From Nitriliruptoraceae bacterium (lineage in GTDB: Bacteria; Actinomycetota; Nitriliruptoria; Nitriliruptorales; Nitriliruptoraceae), in contig SKTN01000104.1 in the NCBI GenBank assembly GCA_007117945.1, forward strand, positions 1 to 6,912: a stretch of 6,912 nt of DNA. Reading direction: 5' to 3'. The position numbers and the translations under genes were made by a program. The notes under the pieces were generated by a model. The model saw only the letters and a list, made by a program, of their open reading frames with translations. It made no database searches and was not told the DNA's origin. Below, piece after piece: positions 1 through 4,780 of this stretch. Position 1 is the first letter of the stretch; each line of letters starts with the position of its first letter.

Positions 1-606
1 CTCGCCTCGGGCACCCTGTACGTGCTCGAGGGGGTGGTGCTGCTGCTCGGGCTGGTGATCGCCCTGGCGGTCACCATGCGTGCGGCGACCCGGTACGGCA
101 CGGCCGCGAGCGGCACAGCGGACAGCGTGCAGGAGTTCCTCCAGACCGGGGCGGTGCTGTCGCTGCGACGCGAGTCGGTCCGCACCGGGATCGGCCTGAT
201 CGGCACGCTGGCCGCGGCGCAGCTGCTGGTGGTCTCCGCGACCGCGGTCGCCCGCGAGCTCGGCCTCAGCGAGGCGTTCATCGGCTTGACCGTGGTGGCC
301 ATCGGGACCTCACTCCCGGAGCTCGCGACGGCGGTACAGGCCTCCCGGCGGGGGCAGAACGACCTGCTGGTGGGCAACCTGCTCGGCAGCAACCTGTTCA
401 ACAGCGGCGCCGTGGGGGCTGCCGCCGCCTTCGCCGGCGCGGGACAACCCCTCGGCCCGACGATCACGGGGATGGGAGCTGCCATCATGGTCGCGGTGGT
501 GACCCTGGCGACGGTGTCCATGGTCACGGGACGTACCGTGCGACGGACGGAGGGGATCATGCTGCTGGTGCTGTACGCGGCCTGCCTGCCCCTGTTGGCC
601 GGCTGA
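1..606 (+). CDS. CaCA-family sodium/calcium-type cation exchanger, C-terminal part (5' truncated by window)
   Basis: Frame 1 is open from the first base, so the gene begins upstream; 201 residues are visible of a family that usually runs 310-370. It is an integral membrane antiporter, exchanging a cation such as Ca2+ against Na+ or H+. The second alpha-repeat is clear: GTSLPE at visible residues 102-107, whose acidic residue is part of the ion site in this family, and GNLLGSNLFN at 125-134. Hydrophobic segments lie at about 7-26, 62-86, 91-113, 122-147, 156-176 and 185-200, with a polar loop at about 28-60 that likely separates the two halves. The stop TGA shares its last base with the ATG of the next gene, which argues for one transcript. 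Family assignment is firm; the transported ion cannot be read from the sequence. Confidence 0.9.
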   Translation, partial: LASGTLYVLEGVVLLLGLVIALAVTMRAATRYGTAASGTADSVQEFLQTGAVLSLRRESVRTGIGLIGTLAAAQLLVVSATAVARELGLSEAFIGLTVVAIGTSLPELATAVQASRRGQNDLLVGNLLGSNLFNSGAVGAAAAFAGAGQPLGPTITGMGAAIMVAVVTLATVSMVTGRTVRRTEGIMLLVLYAACLPLLAG

Positions 607-1343
607 TGGCGACCGACCTGCTCGTCCTCGAGCACACGACCACCGCCTCGCTCGGAGCGCTCCGCCCCGTGCTCGCCGAGCCGGGCAGCGGCCCCTGGCG
701 CCTGGTCCACGTCCCCGCAGGTGATCCGCTGCCCGACCGCGCCGGGCGCCTGGGCGGCCTGCTGGTCCTCGGTGGCGTGATGTCCGCGGTCGATCCCGCA
801 CGTCACCCGTGGATGGGACCGGAGCTCGCGTTGCTGGCCGACGCCGTCGCCGAGGGCGTGCCGGTGTTCGGGATCTGCCTCGGGGCGCAGCTGCTCGCCA
901 CGGCCCTGGGTGGACGTGTGCGCCGGCGTCCGCGCCCGGAGGTCGGCGCGCTGCCCCTGGTCCGTACCCCGGCCGGTCGCAGCGATCCCCTCCTCGGTGG
1001 CTGGCCCGACGGCACCCGTGGCCTGTTCGTCCACGAGGACGAGGTCAGCACCCTGCCGCCAGGCGCGGTCCCGCTCCTGGAGGGCAGCGCGGGGGTCCCC
1101 GCCTGGCGGCTCGGGAGCGCCGTCGCCGTCCAGTTCCATCCCGAGGTGGACGCGCAGGGGCTGCGGGCCTGGGCCGAGGGGCCCGCGTTGGAGGGGGTGT
1201 TCGCCCGGTCCGAGGTCGCGGTGCCCGCCCTGGTCCACACCTGGGAACGGGAGGCCCCCTGGTCCGTGGCTGCCGGCCGGGAACTGCTCCGATGCTTCCT
1301 CTCCGGCCCGGTCACCCACCGTCGACACCAGGCGCCGGCGTGA
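606..1343 (+). CDS. Stand-alone class I glutamine amidotransferase (GMP-synthase-like GATase1)
   Basis: A 245-residue protein with a class I glutamine amidotransferase fold, which releases ammonia from glutamine or cleaves a gamma-glutamyl bond. The nucleophile elbow is FGICLGAQLLA with Cys91; the other triad members are His178 and Glu180 in VQFHPEVD. An F-x-H-E-D-E-V segment at 141-147 matches the conserved H-x-D-E/S stretch seen before the triad His in GuaA-type domains. About 60 further residues follow the triad and I see no synthetase domain. The ATG at 606 overlaps the upstream stop (TGATG), has no separate Shine-Dalgarno and therefore looks translationally coupled. The end overlaps the GTG of gpgS by 4 nt. 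Members of this group are often annotated only as 'type 1 glutamine amidotransferase'; the partner or substrate is unknown. Gamma-glutamyl hydrolysis is an alternative role. Confidence 0.85.
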   Translation: MATDLLVLEHTTTASLGALRPVLAEPGSGPWRLVHVPAGDPLPDRAGRLGGLLVLGGVMSAVDPARHPWMGPELALLADAVAEGVPVFGICLGAQLLATALGGRVRRRPRPEVGALPLVRTPAGRSDPLLGGWPDGTRGLFVHEDEVSTLPPGAVPLLEGSAGVPAWRLGSAVAVQFHPEVDAQGLRAWAEGPALEGVFARSEVAVPALVHTWEREAPWSVAAGRELLRCFLSGPVTHRRHQAPA

Positions 1344-2353
1344 GCGCCGAGCCGACGCCCCGGCCACCGTCGGCCCCGGACCCGCGCGTCGGCGGCGTGC
1401 CACCAGGACCCCCGGTGCTGCACCACAGCGCCTTCGACGCCGTCGAGCTGGCATCACGGGCACGGGGTGCCGGCGAGGTGATCAGCGTGATCATCCCCGC
1501 CCGCGACGAGGAGGCCACGGTGGGCACCGTGGTCGCCACCGTCGTCGACCACCTGGTCAGCCGGGTCGGGCTCGTCCACGAGGTGCTCGTGGTGGACGCG
1601 GACTCCACCGATCGCACGGGGGCCGTCGCGGCTGCGGCGGGCGCACGCGTCGTCCGACAGTGCGAGGTCCTGGCCGACCTCGGCAGCGCTCCGGGCAAGG
1701 GTGAGGCGATGTGGAAGGGGCTGGCCGCGGCGACGGGCTCGCTGGTCGTCTACCTCGACGCGGACGTGGTCGACGTCGGTCCCCACTTCGTCACAGGACT
1801 CGTGGGACCGCTCCTCCACGACCCCGGGGTGGAGCTGACCAAGGCCGCCTACGACCGGCCCTTCGTCGACGCCGACGGTGTCCGCCAGGGCCACGGCGGC
1901 CGGGTCACCGAGCTGTTGGCCCGGCCCGTGCTCGCAGCGTGGTTCCCCGCCCTGGCCGGCATCATCCAACCCCTGGCCGGCGAGGTGGCGGCGCGTCGCG
2001 GCCTGCTCGAGTCCCTGCCCTTCGTGCGGGGCTACGGGGTCGAGCTCGGCATGCTGCTCGACGTGCTCCGCGACCATGGACCCGGCGTCCTCGCCCAGGT
2101 CGACCTCGACCAGCGCACCCACGACCACCAGGACCTGGCCGCGCTCGGCCGGATGGCCGCGGAGCTGCTCCAGGTCGCCACGAGCCGGCTGATCCACGGG
2201 GAGGGCGCAGCGGCGTCCAGGCCACAGGTGCCCGCCGCCGATCCCTCGACGCTGTGGCAGCCGCGTCGCGCACGCGACGGGGCGCTGCGCATGACCGGCC
2301 ATCCCATCGAGGTCACGCACCGGCCCCCCCTGCGGGAGGTCATCGGCAGGTGA
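1340..2353 (+). CDS. gpgS: Glucosyl-3-phosphoglycerate synthase (GT81)
   Basis: A 337-residue GT-A fold glycosyltransferase (M. tuberculosis GpgS is about 324) that transfers glucose from a nucleotide sugar to 3-phosphoglycerate, the first step to glucosylglycerate and to methylglucose lipopolysaccharide. Family motifs in order: IIPARDEEATVG (51-62), EVLVVDADSTDRT (81-93), DLGSAPGKGEAMWKGL (113-128), metal-binding DAD at 140-142 (DSD in the mycobacterial enzyme), GGRVTELLARPVL (186-198), IIQPLAGE (208-215), GYGVELG (231-237), and H261 in RTHDHQ, at the place of the metal-ligand His of mycobacterial GpgS. The first 45 and last 50 residues look like poorly conserved tails. The same frame is open back to 809, but GTG 1340 is chosen because it overlaps the preceding stop as GTGA and upstream codons lie inside the amidotransferase gene. 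A GT81 mannosyl-3-phosphoglycerate synthase is the main alternative, since some GT81 enzymes use GDP-mannose. Confidence 0.9.
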   Translation: MSAEPTPRPPSAPDPRVGGVPPGPPVLHHSAFDAVELASRARGAGEVISVIIPARDEEATVGTVVATVVDHLVSRVGLVHEVLVVDADSTDRTGAVAAAAGARVVRQCEVLADLGSAPGKGEAMWKGLAAATGSLVVYLDADVVDVGPHFVTGLVGPLLHDPGVELTKAAYDRPFVDADGVRQGHGGRVTELLARPVLAAWFPALAGIIQPLAGEVAARRGLLESLPFVRGYGVELGMLLDVLRDHGPGVLAQVDLDQRTHDHQDLAALGRMAAELLQVATSRLIHGEGAAASRPQVPAADPSTLWQPRRARDGALRMTGHPIEVTHRPPLREVIGR

Positions 2354-2380
2354 GGTATCCGGCGCCAACGCCCGGCGGGC

Positions 2381-2396
2381 AGGGCCCCTCGGCCCT
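2381..2396 (+). terminator. Possible hairpin after gpgS
   Basis: AGGGCC-CCTC-GGCCCT is a perfect 6-bp all-but-one G/C stem with a 4-nt loop, 28 nt past the gpgS stop. It is followed by a C run, not a T run, so it is not a canonical intrinsic terminator. U-poor hairpins are sometimes proposed as terminators in high-GC actinobacteria, and chance stems are common at this GC content. Confidence 0.3.
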
Positions 2397-2416
2397 CCCC
2401 CCACGCAGCCAGCCCG

Positions 2417-2429
2417 CTACGGTACGTAG
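2417..2429. promoter_or_regulatory. Inverted repeat CTACG-GTA-CGTAG, possible operator upstream of response regulator
   Basis: Perfect 5-bp arms with a 3-nt centre, in one of the few less G/C-dominated spots of the 168-bp spacer between gpgS and the response regulator gene. It contains TACGGT, a TANNNT-like -10 word that recurs at 2493-2498. No TTG-type -35 sits at standard distance from it. Binding by a regulator is a guess from symmetry and position only. Confidence 0.25.
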
Positions 2430-2453
2430 GAGCACCGGCACGGACCCGGAACG

Positions 2454-2469
2454 GGCAGGACGCCCTGCC
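2454..2469 (+). promoter_or_regulatory. Hairpin GGCAGG-ACGC-CCTGCC upstream of response regulator
   Basis: Perfect 6-bp stem with a 4-nt loop, ending 52 nt before the GTG of the response regulator. It could be a leader hairpin, an attenuator or the true end of the upstream transcript. No T-tract follows. It is the second G/C stem in this spacer. Confidence 0.25.
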
Positions 2470-2492
2470 GGAGGAGGACCGGGACCGCGAGG

Positions 2493-2498
2493 TACGGT
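2493..2498 (+). promoter_or_regulatory. Possible -10 element (TACGGT) for the response regulator
   Basis: TACGGT fits the TANNNT pattern of actinobacterial primary-sigma -10 boxes and would put the start of transcription near 2505, just before the Shine-Dalgarno at 2510. There is no recognisable -35 at 17-19 nt upstream, so the call is weak; the same word at 2418-2423 is an alternative. Confidence 0.25.
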
Positions 2499-2509
2499 GC
2501 TCGCTGTGG

Positions 2510-2516
2510 AAGGAGG
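2510..2516 (+). promoter_or_regulatory. Shine-Dalgarno AAGGAGG fixing the response regulator start
   Basis: Near-perfect anti-16S complement with a 5-nt spacer to GTG at 2522. It is among the strongest ribosome binding sites in the window and decides this start. Confidence 0.85.
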
Positions 2517-2521
2517 CCGCC

Positions 2522-2965
2522 GTGACCAGTGAGCGCGCCAAGGTGCTCGTCGTCGACGACGAACCCGACGTCCTCCTGCTCTGCCGGGTCAACCTCGAGT
2601 TCGAGGGCTACGACGTCATCGAGGCCACCGACGGCGAGCAGGCGATGGAGCAGGTCCGCAGCGGATCCCCGGACGTGGTCCTCCTCGACGTCATGATGCC
2701 CAAGATGGACGGCTGGCAGGTGCTGAGCGCCATCAAGGCCGACGACGAGCTCAAGCACATCCCCGTCGTCATGCTGACCGCGAAGGTCCAGGATCAGGAT
2801 CAGATCCGCGGCTGGTCCCAGGGCGCGGCCGACTACATCACGAAACCCTTCTCCCCCCTGGCCCTCTCCCAGGTCCTCCAGGACGTGCTGTCCACCGATC
2901 CGGAGGAGGAGGAGCGTCGGCGCCGCATGATCCTCGAGAAGCTCCAGCTGCTGCACGACAACTGA
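2522..2965 (+). CDS. Single-domain response regulator (CheY-like receiver)
   Basis: A 147-residue receiver protein with all catalytic positions: acidic pocket D12-D13, phospho-acceptor D56 in LLDVMMP, switch Thr86 in MLTAK, Tyr105 and Lys108 in DYITKPF. It would take a phosphoryl group from a sensor kinase and act by protein contact, since no DNA-binding or enzymatic output domain follows. The receiver ends near residue 124. The remaining ~23 residues are highly charged (acidic then Arg-rich, 127-140) and look like an extra helix. The GTG start is set by the Shine-Dalgarno 5 nt upstream. No kinase gene is adjacent: it sits alone between gpgS and a convergent gene, so its partner is encoded elsewhere. 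The receiver call is firm; the pathway is unknown. Confidence 0.93.
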   Translation: MTSERAKVLVVDDEPDVLLLCRVNLEFEGYDVIEATDGEQAMEQVRSGSPDVVLLDVMMPKMDGWQVLSAIKADDELKHIPVVMLTAKVQDQDQIRGWSQGAADYITKPFSPLALSQVLQDVLSTDPEEEERRRRMILEKLQLLHDN

Positions 2966-3023
2966 GCCGCCGCGTCACCCAAGGGTGCCGCACCACGCCA
3001 CCACACCCGGACCAGGTGCAGGG

Positions 3024-3692
3024 TCAGCCGCGGTCGGCGCCCACCACGACGTGGACCATCACCGAGGTGGACAGGTTGCCCGGCTGCTCGCGGATCTCGG
3101 CGGCGCCGATGTCGCCGGCGATCTGCTCCCCGGCCTCCTGGTTCCCGGAGGTCCACAGCACGGCGGTGACGTCGTAGCGCAGGGCCGGGTTGCGGGCCAC
3201 GATCCGGTAGCCCTCGTCGGTGAGCTCGGCCGCGACGGCGTCGGCCGCGCGACCACCGTCGGCCTGGTAGCCGTCGAGGACCTGCACGCTGATCGACCCG
3301 GGATCGATGCGCTCCGGCTCCGGTTCCTCGTCCGGCTCCGGTTCCTCCTCCTCGGTGGCCTCCTCCTCGGGGGCTTCCTCCGGCTCCTCGGGCTCGGACT
3401 CGGCGTCCGGGTCGGGCTCCGGGTCACCCTCGGGTTCGGCCTCGGGCTCCTCCTCGGGGGCCGGCTCCGGTTCGGGCTCGGGCTCCGGCTCCTCGACCAC
3501 CTCGTCGTCGGGCTCCGGGGCGGCGGTCTCCTCGGGGGCGTCGGCGATGACCAACTCGTCCTCGCCCAGCTGCCCCAGCCCCACGAACAGGGCCGCGGAG
3601 GCGGCGACCACGAGCGCTGCGATACCCAGCACACGGGCAACGAGCAGGCCGGTGGCCGGCTCGTGCTCCCCCTCGACCCGGTCGGCGCTCAC
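3024..3692 (-). CDS. Membrane-anchored LytR C-terminal (LytR_C) domain protein with Pro/Glu-rich linker
   Basis: A 222-residue protein: short N-terminus, one hydrophobic segment at about 16-40 (signal anchor, so the rest is probably outside the membrane), an acidic linker at 52-128 made almost only of P, E, D, A and S, then a LytR_C-type domain at about 133-219. That domain starts SISVQVLDG, continues with GRAADAVAAELTDEGYRI, and ends VMVHVVVGAD. In M. tuberculosis a DUF3263 gene (Rv0430) precedes a protein of this kind (Rv0431, VirR), involved in envelope integrity; the same order here supports a cell-wall role. The start is uncertain: GTG 3692, 7 nt after the DUF3263 stop, is preferred; GTG 3716, overlapping that gene by 17 nt, is possible and adds 8 residues. 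Neither has a strong Shine-Dalgarno, so coupling to the upstream gene is likely. Confidence 0.85.
   Translation of the reverse strand: MSADRVEGEHEPATGLLVARVLGIAALVVAASAALFVGLGQLGEDELVIADAPEETAAPEPDDEVVEEPEPEPEPEPAPEEEPEAEPEGDPEPDPDAESEPEEPEEAPEEEATEEEEPEPDEEPEPERIDPGSISVQVLDGYQADGGRAADAVAAELTDEGYRIVARNPALRYDVTAVLWTSGNQEAGEQIAGDIGAAEIREQPGNLSTSVMVHVVVGADRG
3309..3539 (-). repeat. Low-complexity repeat coding for an acidic Pro/Glu linker
   Basis: Short imperfect direct repeats, on the plus strand variants of GGCTCC, GGTTCC and TCCTCG, encode alternating PE/EE/DE residues 52-128 of the LytR_C protein. The tract is strongly strand-asymmetric: C/T-rich with few A on the plus strand. Such tracts change length easily by slippage. 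In the protein it probably acts as an extended spacer holding the C-terminal domain away from the membrane. Confidence 0.8.
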
Positions 3693-3699
3693 GTCCCGG

Positions 3700-3975
3700 T
3701 CACCGGGCTCCGGCACCGACGCGACGCGCGGCGCGTTGGCGCTGACGTTGGGCGCGCAGCCGGCGCAGGCGCTTGACCAGCATCGGGTCGTGGGCCAGCG
3801 CCGCCTCGTCGTCGATGATGCGGTTGAGCAGCTGGTAGTAGCGGGTCGGCGAGAGGTCGAAGGCCTCGCGCACGGCCTGCTCCTTGTTGCCGGCGTGCTT
3901 CCACCACTCACGCTCGAAGGTGAGGATCTCCGCATCGCGCGTGGAGATGGTGGTGGGTGTGGTGGTCGCCGACAT
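3700..3975 (-). CDS. DUF3263 small HTH-like protein
   Basis: A 91-residue protein of the actinobacterial DUF3263 family. The conserved core is at about 14-62: an E-R-E-W-W-K segment (21-26), then a helix-turn-helix-like stretch, KEQAVREAFDLSPTRYYQLL (31-50), resembling sigma region 4-type DNA-binding helices, then a basic tail rich in Arg (69-91). Biochemical function is not established; DNA binding is an inference from the fold-like pattern and charge. The start ATG at 3975 is supported by AGGAGG at 6-nt spacing. The frame stays open upstream, but that part translates the antisense of the tRNA and is not coding. It is followed after 7 nt by the LytR_C gene, the same order as Rv0430-Rv0431. 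Confidence 0.88.
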   Translation of the reverse strand: MSATTTPTTISTRDAEILTFEREWWKHAGNKEQAVREAFDLSPTRYYQLLNRIIDDEAALAHDPMLVKRLRRLRAQRQRQRAARRVGAGAR

Positions 3976-3981
3976 CGCTGC

Positions 3982-3987
3982 CCTCCT
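3982..3987 (-). promoter_or_regulatory. Shine-Dalgarno AGGAGG of the DUF3263 gene
   Basis: CCTCCT on the plus strand, i.e. AGGAGG on the coding strand, 6 nt before the ATG at 3975. It fixes the start inside a frame that would otherwise extend through the tRNA region. Confidence 0.8.
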
Positions 3988-3998
3988 GCTCGGGGGTG

Positions 3999-4027
3999 AT
4001 GTTCGCAGACGAACCACATCGGTGCAA
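3999..4027 (-). promoter_or_regulatory. Likely sigma-70-type promoter of the DUF3263-LytR_C operon
   Basis: On the minus strand TTGCAC (4027-4022) and GAACAT (4004-3999) are separated by 17 nt, matching the TTG of the -35 and the A2, A5 and T6 of the -10 consensus. Transcription would begin near 3992, giving a leader of about 17 nt carrying the Shine-Dalgarno. The spacer holds a palindrome listed separately. Confidence 0.45.
4001..4014. promoter_or_regulatory. Palindrome GTTCG-CAGA-CGAAC, candidate operator within the DUF3263 promoter
   Basis: Perfect 5-bp arms around 4 nt, lying between the proposed -35 and -10 and touching the -10. This is a classic repressor position. The half-sites are in the opposite orientation to the actinobacterial LexA box (GAAC-N4-GTTC), so it is not an SOS box. 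Confidence 0.35.
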
Positions 4028-4048
4028 CTACATCGACGTCGACCGGGG

Positions 4049-4079
4049 TTCGGCACCCGCCCGGTGTGCCCCGTAGCAT
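4049..4079 (+). promoter_or_regulatory. Possible promoter of tRNA-Thr
   Basis: TAGCAT at 4074-4079 fits TANNNT and ends 9 nt before the mature tRNA, a sensible distance. The best -35 candidate, TTCGGC at 4049-4054, is poor and 19 nt away. The -10 is the more credible half. Confidence 0.3.
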
Positions 4080-4088
4080 CACGCCGAC

Positions 4089-4162
4089 GCCGAGGTAGCT
4101 CAGTCCGGCAGAGCATCCGCCTTGTAAGCGGCAGGTCAGGGGTTCGAATCCCCTCCTCGGCT
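4089..4162 (+). tRNA. tRNA-Thr (anticodon TGT)
   Basis: Full cloverleaf: acceptor GCCGAGG (4089-4095) pairs with CCTCGGC (4155-4161), D-stem GCTC/GAGC (4098-4101, 4111-4114), anticodon arm with loop CTTGTAA (4121-4127), 5-nt variable loop, and T arm AGGGG-TTCGAAT-CCCCT (4138-4154). The anticodon TGT (4123-4125) reads ACA and other ACN threonine codons by wobble. The discriminator is T4162, as in many actinobacterial tRNA-Thr genes. The 3' CCA is not encoded (CCG follows), so it must be added by nucleotidyltransferase. The outermost anticodon-stem pair (T4116/C4132) is mismatched; all other stems are fully paired. Confidence 0.95.
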
Positions 4163-4175
4163 CCGCCCACGCGAT

Positions 4176-4195
4176 GATCCGGTGATCGAACGATC
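4176..4195. repeat. Three GATC sites in exact 8-bp phase, with palindrome GATCG-AA-CGATC
   Basis: GATC occurs at 4176, 4184 and 4192, each 8 bp apart, in the 51-bp gap between the tRNA and the redoxin gene. The last two form a perfect 12-bp palindrome (4184-4195). It could be a regulator site or part of tRNA 3' processing or termination; no T-run follows. Confidence 0.35.
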
Positions 4196-4202
4196 CCGCG
4201 CA

Positions 4203-4208
4203 GAGGAG
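4203..4208 (+). promoter_or_regulatory. Shine-Dalgarno GAGGAG of the redoxin gene
   Basis: GAGGAG with a 5-nt spacer to the ATG at 4214. The open frame starts no earlier in any supported way, since upstream sequence is the tRNA gene. Confidence 0.7.
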
Positions 4209-4213
4209 CTCCC

Positions 4214-4780
4214 ATGGCCACCACCGCACAGCCGACGCCCCTGGGCACGCCCCTGCCCGAGGCCAGCCTCACCGACGCCTCGGGCCAGCAGCGCGCGGTG
4301 CACGAACTGGCGGGTCAGGGTCCGGTCCTGGTCGCCTTCCTCGCCAACCACTGCCCCTACGTCCAGCACATCGAGACCACCTTCGGCAGCGTCACCGCCG
4401 ACCTCGCCGCCAAGGGGCTGACGGTGATCGGGGTGTCGAGCAACGACGCCACCAGCCACCCCCAGGACGGACCCGGGGGCATGCTCGAGCAGGCCCAGCG
4501 CGCCGGCTTCACCTTCCCGTACCTGCGCGACGAGGACCAGCGCTTCGCACTGGCGCTCGGCGCGGCCTGCACACCCGACCTGTTCCTCTTCGACCGTGAC
4601 CACCGCCTGGCCTACCGCGGTGCCTTCGACGGGGCCACGCCGGGCAACGAGGTGCCGGTCACCGGCGATGAGCTGCGGGCAGCGGCCACGGCGCTGCTGC
4701 GCGGGGCGGCCGTGGCCGACGAGCAGCGCCCGGCGATGGGCTGCTCGATCAAGTGGAGCCCGGGGAACGCGCCGGCCTGA
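4214..4780 (+). CDS. Thioredoxin-fold / AhpC-TSA-like redoxin family protein
   Basis: A 188-residue, cytosolic-looking protein (no signal peptide). It has the layout of the family usually annotated 'thioredoxin family protein' or 'redoxin domain-containing'. Features: VLVAFLANHCPYV (38-50) with the active-site Cys47, IGVSSNDA (72-79), the cis-Pro loop CTPD (119-122) with Cys119, FLFDRDHRLAYRGAFD (124-139), and a C-terminal GCSIKW (176-181) with Cys177, typical of this subfamily. The thioredoxin CxxC is not present: the position after C-P-Y is Val. Cys47 may work as a one-Cys peroxidatic or thiol-disulfide centre with Cys119 or Cys177 as resolving residue. Substrate unknown. The gene follows the tRNA by 51 nt on the same strand, and its last 32 bp overlap the convergent PPTase gene. 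Confidence 0.88.
   Translation: MATTAQPTPLGTPLPEASLTDASGQQRAVHELAGQGPVLVAFLANHCPYVQHIETTFGSVTADLAAKGLTVIGVSSNDATSHPQDGPGGMLEQAQRAGFTFPYLRDEDQRFALALGAACTPDLFLFDRDHRLAYRGAFDGATPGNEVPVTGDELRAAATALLRGAAVADEQRPAMGCSIKWSPGNAPA

Noticed and set aside
809..1339. Upstream extension of the gpgS reading frame back to an ATG at 809
   Set aside because: The extension is Arg/Gly/Pro-rich frame-shadow sequence across the amidotransferase gene, whose own frame has a full catalytic triad. GTG 1340 in a GTGA overlap gives a normal GpgS length.
1454..2404. 316-codon open frame antisense to gpgS
   Set aside because: No recognisable domain and no Shine-Dalgarno; long antisense frames are expected opposite high-GC genes with G/C third positions.
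2976..2987. CACCC-AA-GGGTG hairpin as a bidirectional terminator between the convergent response regulator and LytR_C genes
   Set aside because: Only a 4-bp stem is sterically possible, with no T-tract on either strand. The 58-bp gap (2966-3023) shows no convincing terminator.
3309..3539. CRISPR-like or satellite repeat array
   Set aside because: The repeats are short, imperfect and in frame, and they simply encode the Pro/Glu linker; no spacer-repeat periodicity.
4001..4014. SOS/LexA box
   Set aside because: The half-sites point outward (GTTC...GAAC) instead of the GAAC-N4-GTTC arrangement of Gram-positive and actinobacterial LexA sites.
4045..4072. GGCAC / GTGCC inverted repeat upstream of the tRNA as a regulatory hairpin or T-box-like leader
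   Set aside because: 5-bp arms with a 9-nt loop overlap the probable promoter and are no stronger than chance at this GC content; no T-box sequence is present.
3976..4272. Upstream extensions of the DUF3263 and LytR_C frames through the tRNA region on the minus strand
   Set aside because: They translate the antisense of tRNA-Thr into the familiar spurious GIRTPDLPLTRR- and RRGFEPLTCRLQ-type peptides. The AGGAGG before 3975 marks the real start.
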